A DNA stretch of 64,000 bases from Aquicoccus sp. G2-2 (GTDB lineage Bacteria; Pseudomonadota; Alphaproteobacteria; Rhodobacterales; Rhodobacteraceae), in NCBI RefSeq assembly GCF_034555965.1, contig NZ_JAYDCK010000003.1, positions 124,001-188,000 of the forward strand. Direction: 5' to 3'. The notes beneath the pieces are model-generated. The model ran no database searches. It worked only from the letters and a program-made list of their open reading frames with translations, and was not told the DNA's origin. Both the position numbers and the translations under genes were made by a program. Of the stretch, positions 56,396 through 64,000 are shown piece after piece; position 1 is the first letter of the stretch, and every line of letters starts with the position of its first letter.

Positions 56396-58063
56396 ATGTC
56401 AAATTCGAGTCGTTATTTGCCAATTGCCGCCGTGGCTGTGTTTGTTGCTGGGTGCAGTCTGATCGGGGGGACGCCGGTATCCGCGCAGGCGGTCACGCCG
56501 CAGCAGGGCAATATTCAGGGCAAGATCGCGCAGCAGACCAGAGAGAAGCTGCAAGAGCGCGATGCAGAATCTCGCGTGAAGCAGCAGGGCCCGGCGGTTG
56601 TGACGGACCCGCTCAACCGGCGCGAGTTGCCCGCGCCGGGTGGACCGACCGTGTTGCTGAAATCGGTCGCGTTTGAGCCGGGATCGGCCTTCCTGACGCG
56701 GGCCGAGTTGGACGGGATCGCGGGAAAATACCAAGGCAAGCGGGTCGATTTTTCGCAAATCTCCGAATTGGTGCGGGATGTGAATGATCTTTATGCCGAA
56801 AAGGGAATCGTGACCGCCGCCGCCATTCTGCCGCCGCAGCAATTGAGCGACGGCACGCTGGAGGTGCGACTGGTCGAAGGGCAGGTCGGCAAGGTGGCCT
56901 TGGTCGGGGAGCATCAGACCAAGAACGAGTTCATCTTTGATCGCGTCACGCTTGCCAAGGGCACCACCGTTGACGTGCCGACGGCGAGCAAGGATATTCA
57001 GCGCTTTAACGCGGTCAACCGGGCGCAGTTGCGTATGTTGCTCCAGCCCGGTGCGTCCTTTGGGTATACCGATCTGTTGCTGGGCATCACCGAACCGCCG
57101 AAACACGAGCTTCAGTTCTATCTCGACAATGAAGGAGTTGCTTCGACCGGACGGGGGCAGCTTTCCACGCTGTATCGCAGATACGGTCTGCTCGGCGTCG
57201 ACGACACGTTGCTGGCCTATGTCGCCACAAGCGAGGGCAGCACTGCGGCGACACTGCGCTATGAGTTCCCGATCAACACCCATGGTACGCGGCTTGCAGC
57301 CAGCGTGACCGCCTCGAAAGTCAACGTTGTGCATGGCCCGACCAAGGTGCTCAACATCACGGGAGATTCGAAGTCGGCGAACCTCACGCTGTCGCATCCG
57401 CTGTTTGTCAATGAGAACTGGACCGTTCTCGGCACCGCAGCGGCATTCTACGGGACCAGTTCGTCAAAATCGGCGACTGTTCCGCTGGTGGACAGCAAGA
57501 CGACCAAGCTCGCCCCCGGCGTGACCTTGTCCTATTCGGGTGACAAGGCGGCGATGACGACGCAGGTTCAGGGCGTGTTTGCCAAAGCCACCGACAATAT
57601 TGCCGGATCGACGCGCGATATTTTCCTGCTCGCGGGCTCTTTCAGCGGTCAGTATTACCTTGAGAACGGCTTCAGTCTGGTGGGCACCGGGGCGTGGCAG
57701 CATACCAGTGCGAAACTGGTGCCGGGCAACCTGTTGTTTCAAATCGGAGGCCCGACGACGGTGCGCGGGTATCCCTCTGACGGGGTTGCGGGGGATAGCG
57801 GCTATTACGCCAGCATGGAGGTGCACAAGCAGTTCAACATGCCCCATGGTGTGCCCCTCGATGGGTATCTTTTCACCGACTTTGGCACGGTCTATTCGAC
57901 CTTCCCGAAACATACCAATCTGGTTTCGGCCGGGGTTGGGGCGAATTACAATCTCAATGATCGTGTGAAGCTGTCGTTGTCGGTTGCGGCGCCATTGAAG
58001 CAGTCGGTGACCAATCAGTCGGATTATGTCGTATCCGCGATGATGACGTTTAACGCGTTTTGA
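56396..58063 (+). CDS. TpsB/FhaC-type outer-membrane transporter for the giant adhesin
   Basis: 555 residues from the ATG at 56396; an ATG at 56333, overlapping the adhesin stop, would add 21 charged residues before the signal peptide. Leader YLPIAAVAVFVAGCSLIGGT ending VSAQA contains a VAGC that could be a lipobox as well as an AQA cleavage site. POTRA region about 86-232: VLLKSVAFEPGSAF, EKGIVTAAAILPPQ, LVEGQVGKVALVG. Then a 16-strand barrel with the motif GGPTTVRGYPSDGVAG (VRGY at 456-459) of the ShlB/FhaC/HecB family, ending MMTFNAF. It exports the preceding TpsA. Confidence 0.93.
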   Translation: MSNSSRYLPIAAVAVFVAGCSLIGGTPVSAQAVTPQQGNIQGKIAQQTREKLQERDAESRVKQQGPAVVTDPLNRRELPAPGGPTVLLKSVAFEPGSAFLTRAELDGIAGKYQGKRVDFSQISELVRDVNDLYAEKGIVTAAAILPPQQLSDGTLEVRLVEGQVGKVALVGEHQTKNEFIFDRVTLAKGTTVDVPTASKDIQRFNAVNRAQLRMLLQPGASFGYTDLLLGITEPPKHELQFYLDNEGVASTGRGQLSTLYRRYGLLGVDDTLLAYVATSEGSTAATLRYEFPINTHGTRLAASVTASKVNVVHGPTKVLNITGDSKSANLTLSHPLFVNENWTVLGTAAAFYGTSSSKSATVPLVDSKTTKLAPGVTLSYSGDKAAMTTQVQGVFAKATDNIAGSTRDIFLLAGSFSGQYYLENGFSLVGTGAWQHTSAKLVPGNLLFQIGGPTTVRGYPSDGVAGDSGYYASMEVHKQFNMPHGVPLDGYLFTDFGTVYSTFPKHTNLVSAGVGANYNLNDRVKLSLSVAAPLKQSVTNQSDYVVSAMMTFNAF

Positions 58064-58423
58064 ATGAGAAGTGGGCACGTTCTGGCGTCACAGGGCCGTG
58101 CTTTCCTGAGCTCCTTTGAGGGAAAGCGGTGACGGGTTTCGAGATGCCGGTGGACCGCCCTTCGACGATGGAGCCGCGAATGCGTCGGCTTGGACGGATG
58201 TCGCGCCGATAGAGGTTGACGCTTCCCGGTACCCACGCCTTCTCCGACAGAACGACGCCGGAATTCCGCCGCCTTCAGGCCGAACTCGGCTCGTGCCGTT
58301 CTTTTCGGGAAACCGCGCGGATCACTGAAACGTTTTTTGCCCTGTGTGAAGCAGATTAACACAACTGTGCGCAACCAACCGGGCCGAGTCGCGCAATACT
58401 TCATTGACCGTGACTCCGCGCAT
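58064..58423. other. Intergenic region between convergent tpsB and curlin gene
   Basis: About 360 bp. No credible gene and no T-tailed terminator for tpsB seen; a GTTTTTTG run is at 58331-58338. Open frames on either strand have no recognisable features. Confidence 0.5.
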
Positions 58424-58443
58424 AGCCCGCGATAGCGCGGGCT
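58424..58443 (-). terminator. Hairpin at the end of the 465-residue curlin gene
   Basis: AGCCCGCG (58424-58431) and CGCGGGCT (58436-58443) enclose ATAG, touching the stop codon of the minus-strand curlin gene. No T-tract. Confidence 0.55.
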
Positions 58444-59840
58444 TATTGCGCGATCATGGCCAAGTTGCCTTGGCCCCGCTGGTGCAGGTTGGCGGAATTG
58501 AAAACGCCGTCTTGCAGGATCACGGCTTCGTTCAGGGTGCCGGAGACCACGGCGGTCAGCAGGTTGAACGTGCCGGTCTGCGACACGGCGGTCAGGTTTC
58601 TGTCGCCGGTCACGTTCACGCTGATATCGTTGCCTTGCCCGATCTGATGAAAATCACCCGGCATGAGCCCCGCCGCCGCCAGCCGGGCAAAGGAAAAGCC
58701 GGTGCCGTTGTTCTTGTCGCCCTCATAGAAGATGGTCGCCTCGTTACTGCCTTGCTGATCCAGTCGGGCAATGTTGTCACTGCCGATGACGTCGATATTG
58801 GCGGTGTTGTGCCCGCCGGTCGCATCGTCGTAATCCTGTGACGCAGTGACAAGGTTGCGGTGGCCGTCCACCAGAACGTGGATGTCGTTGGTTCCGCTCT
58901 GAAAGATTGAAACCCCATTGTCGTTGTTGTCTCCGCCCATGTCCAGATAGGCGGTATTGGTGCCCCATTGTTCGATCCCGACATTGTTGCCGGAGCCCGA
59001 GATGATCGAGGTGGTCAGGTCGTTTTCGAGCCCGTCCTGATGCACGCCGATTTCATTGTCGTCTCCGTTGAGGGTGATCTTGCCGACGGAATTGAGCCGC
59101 CCACCCTGGGTGAGCCCGAACCGGTTGTCGCTGCCCAATACCTGCAGATCGATGCTGTTTCCGTTGGCGCCCAGCCCGTCATCGCCGGCCTTCTGGATCA
59201 GCGCGCCAGATGTCGCGCCGGAATTCAACGCCCAGCCCGACAAAAGGACCCGGCCGTTGCGGTTGCCGATGAACTCCGCTTTGATGCTGTTCTCGCCGTT
59301 ATGTGCCGGCGTGAGTGAGCTTTGCCGGACCTGCGAGATTTGGTTTGCGTTACCGGTCTGGATCAGTGTCGCCACCTGGCCCGGCATATCGTCCGCCTGT
59401 TCCTGTATGACCGAGGCAACCTCGTTCGCGCTCCCCCGGTTTTGCGTGATGTCGATCCGGTTGGCGCCAAGTGGAATGTCACCACGGGCGTCCTGCAGCA
59501 CCTCGCCCACGCTATGATTGTCGCCCGTCTGGGTGATGGTGATGCGGTTGAACACGCTGGGCGTGGCGCCAAAGCCCTCTTGGTTGAGACCGGTGCCACT
59601 CATGCCGACATGGTTGCCAAGGCCATCCTGGGTCAATTCCAACAGGTTGTAGTAGCCGTTCTGAAAGGCCGGGTCGGCGCTTGTGCCCAACTGGTTTCCT
59701 TCACCGATCTGCTCGATCTGGCCGCTGTTGTCTTCGCCACCCTGGTCGATGAACACTAGATTGTTGTCGTCGGCAAACGCCGCCTTTCCGGCAAGGGCTA
59801 TGAGCAGGGTCAACATGCCAGCCGAAATTCTTCTATTCAT
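58443..59840 (-). CDS. Long curlin-repeat protein (465 residues)
   Basis: 465 residues from the ATG at 59840; an ATG at 59852 is in frame. Signal peptide ends GKAAFAD. Mature start DNNLVFIDQGGEDNSGQIEQ, GNQLGTSADPAFQNGYYNLL, related to the other long curlins. Further units: RITITQTGDNHSVGEVLQD, TLIQTGNANQISQVRQ, KAEFIGNRNGRVLLSG, NEIGVHQDGLEND, VSIFQSGTNDIHVLVDG, TAVSQTGTFN. Ends LAMIAQ. It is the most diverged of the three and lies 68 bp downstream of its paralogue, probably in one operon. Confidence 0.85.
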   Translation of the reverse strand: MNRRISAGMLTLLIALAGKAAFADDNNLVFIDQGGEDNSGQIEQIGEGNQLGTSADPAFQNGYYNLLELTQDGLGNHVGMSGTGLNQEGFGATPSVFNRITITQTGDNHSVGEVLQDARGDIPLGANRIDITQNRGSANEVASVIQEQADDMPGQVATLIQTGNANQISQVRQSSLTPAHNGENSIKAEFIGNRNGRVLLSGWALNSGATSGALIQKAGDDGLGANGNSIDLQVLGSDNRFGLTQGGRLNSVGKITLNGDDNEIGVHQDGLENDLTTSIISGSGNNVGIEQWGTNTAYLDMGGDNNDNGVSIFQSGTNDIHVLVDGHRNLVTASQDYDDATGGHNTANIDVIGSDNIARLDQQGSNEATIFYEGDKNNGTGFSFARLAAAGLMPGDFHQIGQGNDISVNVTGDRNLTAVSQTGTFNLLTAVVSGTLNEAVILQDGVFNSANLHQRGQGNLAMIAQ

Positions 59841-59908
59841 ATCACACCACATTCCTGCCCGCCCTCCGGGCGACGTCCGGGCCGCAGCGCGCGGCCCCGG
59901 TCATGCGC

Positions 59909-61177
59909 TTACTGCTTGACGGCCAGATTGTTGTTGCCGCCACCGTTCTGGGTAAATGTGCTGTTGTTGCCCGACCCGTTCTGCAGCACCGCAACCTGAT
60001 TGCCGCTCGAGGCGCCCGAAGTGCCGACACTGCCGGTGATCGTGTTGGCCGCACCGATCTGCGCGAAGGCAAACAGGTTATCCGAGCCGACCACGGTGTA
60101 ACTGATGGTGTTGCCGCTAGCTGCGCTTGACGAGTCCTGAAAGATGTTGCCTTGGAACAATTCATCCCCAGTATCCAGATCAACCAGATCCTTGGCCACA
60201 CCGGTCATCGGGCCCACGCCGTTGCCATCACCGGTAAAGTTGGCGGTCGTCGAGTTATAGCTGCCATTCTGGTCAATCGTAACGTCATTACCGATACCGA
60301 CCTGATCGACAAGTGCGACGTTGCCGGTGTCGGTGGTAACGGTGCCCTGGTAAACGGAAAAATTGTTCGAGTCGCCTGTTTGGACGACTGCGATCTTGTT
60401 GCCATCAGAACCGATCATCCGTGCAACCGACGAGGTGAGACCGTTGTAACTCCCGTACTGCTCGACGGAAACTGCATTACCGCCCCATATGCCGGAACTC
60501 TGATTATCGTCACCCTCGATGCTGGCTTCTTGCACCATGTTGCCTATGGCGGTCCCTGTGATTTGCCAGCCGGGTGAATCCTTTTGAACAACCAGAACGC
60601 CAGCCACGCCCGGATAGGCGCCGCGGTAGTCCGCAGTGGTGTTGGTGGTGCCATTGCCGCTGCCGACAATCTTGGCCAGCGTGACCGTGTTGCTACCGCC
60701 ACCCGTTCCGCCCTTGCCCTGATCGATGACGAGAACGTTTGAGTTGCCGTCCATGACAATCTTGTGGACAATCGACCCCGTTTCTCCTGACCGCGTGACG
60801 AGGGCCTGGTTGGTGTTGCCTTGCTGCAGAACGTCGTTGATTCTGTTGCCCGAGGCTGCCTTGTTTTCCCGCGCGTTGAACCAGTTTTCGTTGCCGTCCT
60901 GCTTCAGCTTGACAATGTCGTTGTCGGTGCCGCCTAAATATCCGCTGTTGTCATAGCCCAGAAAGTTGCCATCACCTTCTTGAAGGACAGGTGCACCGCT
61001 GAGACCAATGTCATTGCCGCTGCCTTGTTGGGCGGCCGTGCCGGACTGATGGATAGCGACGTCGTTATTCAGGCCATCCTGTTTTAGAAACAGCGTGTTG
61101 TTGTCGCCAGCATGGGCCATTGCCATGCTCAGGCCGAGGGCGGTGGTGGTCGCAAGACCGAGTCTGATGAAGGTCAT
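59909..61177 (-). CDS. Long curlin-repeat protein (422 residues)
   Basis: Signal peptide ends MAMAHAGD. Mature start DNNTLFLKQDGLNNDVAIHQ, then GNDIGLSGAPVLQEGDGNFL and GYLGGTDNDIVKLKQDGNEN. C terminus NLFAFAQIGAANTITGSVGT, QVAVLQNGSGNNSTFTQNGG, ending AVKQ. This closely parallels the gene at 33624-34922 (NLFAFAQIGGDNSITGTVGS; QVAVLQTGTGN), so the two are recent paralogues on either side of the adhesin operon in opposite orientation. Amyloid-type surface protein expected. Confidence 0.85.
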   Translation of the reverse strand: MTFIRLGLATTTALGLSMAMAHAGDNNTLFLKQDGLNNDVAIHQSGTAAQQGSGNDIGLSGAPVLQEGDGNFLGYDNSGYLGGTDNDIVKLKQDGNENWFNARENKAASGNRINDVLQQGNTNQALVTRSGETGSIVHKIVMDGNSNVLVIDQGKGGTGGGSNTVTLAKIVGSGNGTTNTTADYRGAYPGVAGVLVVQKDSPGWQITGTAIGNMVQEASIEGDDNQSSGIWGGNAVSVEQYGSYNGLTSSVARMIGSDGNKIAVVQTGDSNNFSVYQGTVTTDTGNVALVDQVGIGNDVTIDQNGSYNSTTANFTGDGNGVGPMTGVAKDLVDLDTGDELFQGNIFQDSSSAASGNTISYTVVGSDNLFAFAQIGAANTITGSVGTSGASSGNQVAVLQNGSGNNSTFTQNGGGNNNLAVKQ

Positions 61178-61870
61178 TCGTTACTCCCAGGTAGTCGCCA
61201 CTATTTAAACCCCCGCTCAGGCAAGGGTGGCGCGGCCTTGTCGTCGGAGATTGCGATGAACAAAATTTCTGCGGGGATCTGTTTCCGTCCCGCCGGCCCG
61301 ATGAAATCAAGGGCGGCCCGCTGTTGCGGTGCGTCTTCCAACCTCACACAATAATTATGCATACGCGTGACAATCTCACGCAGTTTTCCAGCTTTATCAA
61401 GGGAATTTCATTATTTCGCCACAAAATAGTCTGTTTCCGAGTTGGATACGGGCGAAATCATGGATTTTCTATAATAAGCTGAGCGGCACTTTCTCAAATT
61501 TTGCTCACGGAATACATTTGAATATGGCCAGCCCTTTTTTGCATCATAAAGTCCATTACACGTTTAACGCGATCTTGCGCATTAATATCATGCACGATGA
61601 ATCACAAAACCTCGTCAGCGGTATTTGAGTCCACTCAAAACTCTGGGAACATGCGGCTTGGAGGCGCGGAGGCGTTGGCTCTTACCTGCCTCTGGCCTGA
61701 GAAGGGAATTCGGTTTCGGGCGGGACGTATCGGGCTGGTTCCGAGAGATCACCGTTCAGCATCCCGCGCGCGCTTTCAGCAGGTAATGTGCGCCAGTTGG
61801 CGACCATCAGGAAAAGCGGAGAGGTTAAGAAGTGTCTCGTGGGAAACGGCACACCACAAGATACATTCTT
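61178..61870. other. AT-rich intergenic region upstream of a curlin gene and a TetR gene
   Basis: About 690 bp, AT-rich from about 61345 to 61620, mirroring the AT-rich region before the other long curlin gene. GCGTGA-CAATC-TCACGC at 61365-61381 is a perfect inverted repeat. No credible gene. Probably holds the promoter of the curlin pair. Confidence 0.5.
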
Positions 61871-61886
61871 GACTGATCGATCAGTC
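61871..61886. promoter_or_regulatory. 16-bp palindromic operator before TetR gene
   Basis: GACTGATCGATCAGTC is fully self-complementary. It overlaps a TTGACT -35-like element (61869-61874) whose -10-like TACTAT is at 61891-61896 with a 16-base spacer. A repressor bound here would block the promoter of the TetR gene itself. Confidence 0.7.
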
Positions 61887-61903
61887 TGCCTACTATATCA
61901 CGT

Positions 61904-62539
61904 ATGAAGCAGACCCTTGAAATGACATCGTGCCGATCTACCAAGGATCGGACTCTCGACGCAGCGGAGAAGAACTTTGCCGCATTTGGCTTTGCCGGGG
62001 CGAGCATGAAAGCAATTGCGGCAGATGCCAATGTGGCGCAGGGGCTGTTGCACTACCATTTTGATACCAAGGAAAACCTCTATCGGGAGGTTATCGCGCG
62101 CAGATCAGCTTGCATAAACGAGGCGCGTTTCAAAATGCTGGAAAAGGTCGACACGTCGGCCAGTGATGCGCTTGAGCGTGTATTTGAGGCGTTTGTCACC
62201 CCGCCATTCGACAGTGGCACCGTGAGGTCGGGTTATCCACAGATGCTGGCGCGAATGTTCGTCGGCGATGCGCTGGATCAGGAACTCGTCCAGGAACATT
62301 ATGACGTCTGCGCCGAGCGGTTCATCGATGCATTGCAGAACATTCTGCCAGAAATCAGACGGCAGGATCTTACGCATTGTTACATGGCCGCAATCGGTAT
62401 GATGCTTGCCTCTTTTCCGCTGGATGGCCGCACCGAACGATTGGCCGGAACGGACGATCAGGAACCGGAAACGACCGAACGAACAATTGCCTGGCTTGTC
62501 AAATTCTGTGCAGCCGGCGTGCGCGCATTTCGCAATTAG
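61904..62539 (+). CDS. TetR/AcrR-family transcriptional regulator
   Basis: 211 residues. DNA-binding domain: RTLDAAEKNFAAFGFAGASM, KAIAADANVAQGLLHYHFDT, KENLYREVI, a normal TetR helix-turn-helix with HYHF. The ATG at 61904 is only about eight bases from the -10-like element, so the message may be leaderless; ATG at 61922 is an alternative. Precedes TRAP genes on the same strand by 50 bp, so it probably controls that transporter and itself. Confidence 0.88.
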   Translation: MKQTLEMTSCRSTKDRTLDAAEKNFAAFGFAGASMKAIAADANVAQGLLHYHFDTKENLYREVIARRSACINEARFKMLEKVDTSASDALERVFEAFVTPPFDSGTVRSGYPQMLARMFVGDALDQELVQEHYDVCAERFIDALQNILPEIRRQDLTHCYMAAIGMMLASFPLDGRTERLAGTDDQEPETTERTIAWLVKFCAAGVRAFRN

Positions 62540-62589
62540 GGACCAATTTTGAAGAACGAATAACACCTACTCTGGGAGGAGACCAAACT

Positions 62590-63654
62590 ATGAAACATTT
62601 AGGCAAGATCGCAGCAATCACGGGGATATTGTTCGCCCTGCAATCCACATCCGTCACGGCCAAGGATTACAACGTTACGGCCGTCGCAGGCCATCCACCG
62701 GTTTTTCGATGGGTTCGCATGTTCCCTGACAGCTTTGAGCCGGCGGTGAATGCGGCCCTCAAGGGGAGCGGTGACACCTTTTCCATCAACGGGCAATATG
62801 GCGGCGCCATTGCCGGGGTTGGCGAGGAATTGGAAACCGTCGGCGCAGGGTTGGCCGAGATCGGCACCTGTCAGGCATTGTTCGACCCGGCCAAGCTGGC
62901 GGTGCAGAACGTGACATATTACACGCCCTTCGTCAGCGATGACTTCAAATTAGTCGCAAAGGTGATCAATCAGATGCACCGCACCGACCCGCGCATGACG
63001 GCGGCCTACACCGATAACGACGTGGTCTATCTGGGCGCGCCCATCGCGATCGACGACTATCTGTTGATGACCAATTTCCCGGTAAACTCGTTGGCTGATC
63101 TGAAGGGGCACAAGATCGCCGCTCCCGGTGCGGCGCTGAACTGGCTATCCGGAACGGGTGCAGTCGGCGTGTCGGGAAACCTGACGACCTATTACAACCA
63201 ACTGAAAACCGGAGTCTATGATGGTGTGATCGTGTTTGCCTCGGCGGCACTGCCGGGCAAACTCTATGAGGTTGCGCCTCATATTACCCGTGTCGGCCTA
63301 GGAGCCCAGTTTGCCGGCGCAATCTGTGCCAACAAGGATTGGTATGACGGGCTGCCCGCAGAGGTTCAAAATGCGCTGACCAGTGCGGCGGACACCACGC
63401 TGGATTGGTATAATTCCGATCTGGGGGCTGCCGTCGATAACGCCTTTGCCAAGATGCAGGCGGCGGGGGCGACCGTGACCGTCGCTTCTGACGAGATGCG
63501 TCAGGAATGGGCCGCAGGTATGGACAACGCTGCAAAATCCTGGGCCGAGGGGCTTGACGCGAAAGGCCAACCCGCCACGGCCATTCTGGATGAATACATG
63601 GATGCCATGCGTGCCGCCGGGGCGAAGCCTGTGCGCGACTGGAACAAAGAATAG
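62590..63654 (+). CDS. TRAP transporter substrate-binding protein (DctP family)
   Basis: 354 residues from the ATG at 62590, with TGGGAGGAG upstream. Signal peptide ends TSVTAKD. Mature part: YNVTAVAGHPPVFRWVRMFP, GQYGGAIAGVGEELETVGAG, ALFDPAKLAVQNVTYYTPFV, FPVNSLADLKGHKIAAPGAA, VYDGVIVFASAALPGKLYEV. The position normally Arg-containing after the DLKG segment reads KIAAPGAALN, so ligand contacts may differ from dicarboxylate binders. Nine bases before the next TRAP gene, with no hairpin between, unlike the two other TRAP loci. Confidence 0.9.
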   Translation: MKHLGKIAAITGILFALQSTSVTAKDYNVTAVAGHPPVFRWVRMFPDSFEPAVNAALKGSGDTFSINGQYGGAIAGVGEELETVGAGLAEIGTCQALFDPAKLAVQNVTYYTPFVSDDFKLVAKVINQMHRTDPRMTAAYTDNDVVYLGAPIAIDDYLLMTNFPVNSLADLKGHKIAAPGAALNWLSGTGAVGVSGNLTTYYNQLKTGVYDGVIVFASAALPGKLYEVAPHITRVGLGAQFAGAICANKDWYDGLPAEVQNALTSAADTTLDWYNSDLGAAVDNAFAKMQAAGATVTVASDEMRQEWAAGMDNAAKSWAEGLDAKGQPATAILDEYMDAMRAAGAKPVRDWNKE

Positions 63655-63663
63655 CCTCTATCC

Positions 63664-64000
63664 ATGAGCAAAATGTTGCCCACGGACCGCATCGCGAACG
63701 TCCATGATGCAAACCCGGTCACGCGCATGATCTTGCACGTGACCGGGGCCATGAACATCGTCGGATCCCTGTTGATCCTGGTGTTGATGGTCCTCATCGG
63801 GGTGGACGTGGCGGGGCGAAATCTGTTCGGCGCACCGCTCTCTGGCGTGCCGGAAATGGTCAGCCTGTCGATATTGGTTATCGTGTTCCTGCAAGCCCCC
63901 AAGGCGTTGCAGCAGGGGCGCATGACCCGGTCTGACACGCTTATAAATATGCTGGCCGCGCGGCTGCCCTTTGCGGCAAAGGGAGTTGAAACACTGTTCG
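63664..64000 (+). CDS. TRAP transporter small permease (DctQ family), cut by window edge
   Basis: 112 visible residues. Two membrane segments: IVGSLLILVLMVLIGVDVAG with RNLFGAPLSGVPEMV, which is the DctQ pattern GRxxFxxPxxGxxEL, then LSILVIVFLQAPKALQQGRM, followed by the RSDTLI stretch equivalent to HIRVD. The rest and a dctM are expected beyond the window. Confidence 0.88.
   Translation, partial: MSKMLPTDRIANVHDANPVTRMILHVTGAMNIVGSLLILVLMVLIGVDVAGRNLFGAPLSGVPEMVSLSILVIVFLQAPKALQQGRMTRSDTLINMLAARLPFAAKGVETLF

Overview
The window looks like chromosome of a marine alphaproteobacterium, most probably Rhodobacterales (Roseobacter group). Supporting signs are a GC-rich composition, three separate TRAP transporter loci, a form II CoxL-type molybdenum hydroxylase, an alphaproteobacterial CsgH-type curli chaperone, and many ATGA-coupled operons. 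The assignment is inferred from gene content; I see no rRNA, tRNA or CRISPR array.

Region 1 (1-27 kb) is metabolic. It starts with a cut LysR regulator and an msrB-msrA methionine sulfoxide repair pair. A four-gene minus-strand operon follows (flavin monooxygenase, BASS transporter, epimerase, SDR), joined by ATGA overlaps and divergent from a TetR gene across a 24-bp palindrome. Next come a polar amino acid ABC transporter, a CoxG/CoxS/CoxL/CoxM molybdenum hydroxylase operon, maiA, a TRAP system with two tandem binding proteins, an M19 dipeptidase, an enamidase-like amidohydrolase, and an enolase-superfamily/FAD oxidoreductase/TRAP operon. Four genes here (epimerase, CoxL, DctM, enolase-superfamily enzyme) each carry one frameshift in a short G/C run. 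This may be sequence error rather than gene loss.

Region 2 (27.1-28.66 kb) is a mobile-element scar: an intact IS110/IS1111-type transposase with sub-terminal inverted repeats, and a fragment resembling an IS6-family transposase.

Region 3 (28.66-61.2 kb) is a cell-surface island. A minus-strand curli block holds csgF, csgG, two short curlin-repeat proteins, a CsgH-like chaperone, and a secreted protein with Inh-like and SH3 domains. I found no csgE. Next are a 432-residue curlin-repeat protein, a SapC-family gene, and a plus-strand two-partner secretion operon: an unknown 229-residue exported protein, a 6392-residue LktA-type filamentous adhesin, and its TpsB/FhaC-type outer-membrane transporter. 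Two more long curlin-repeat proteins follow on the minus strand. The three long curlins share a mature N-terminal motif. So an amyloid system brackets a giant adhesin, which suggests one composite surface or biofilm structure.

Region 4 (61.9-64 kb) is a TetR regulator with a 16-bp palindrome over its promoter, followed by the first two genes of a third TRAP system, cut by the window edge.
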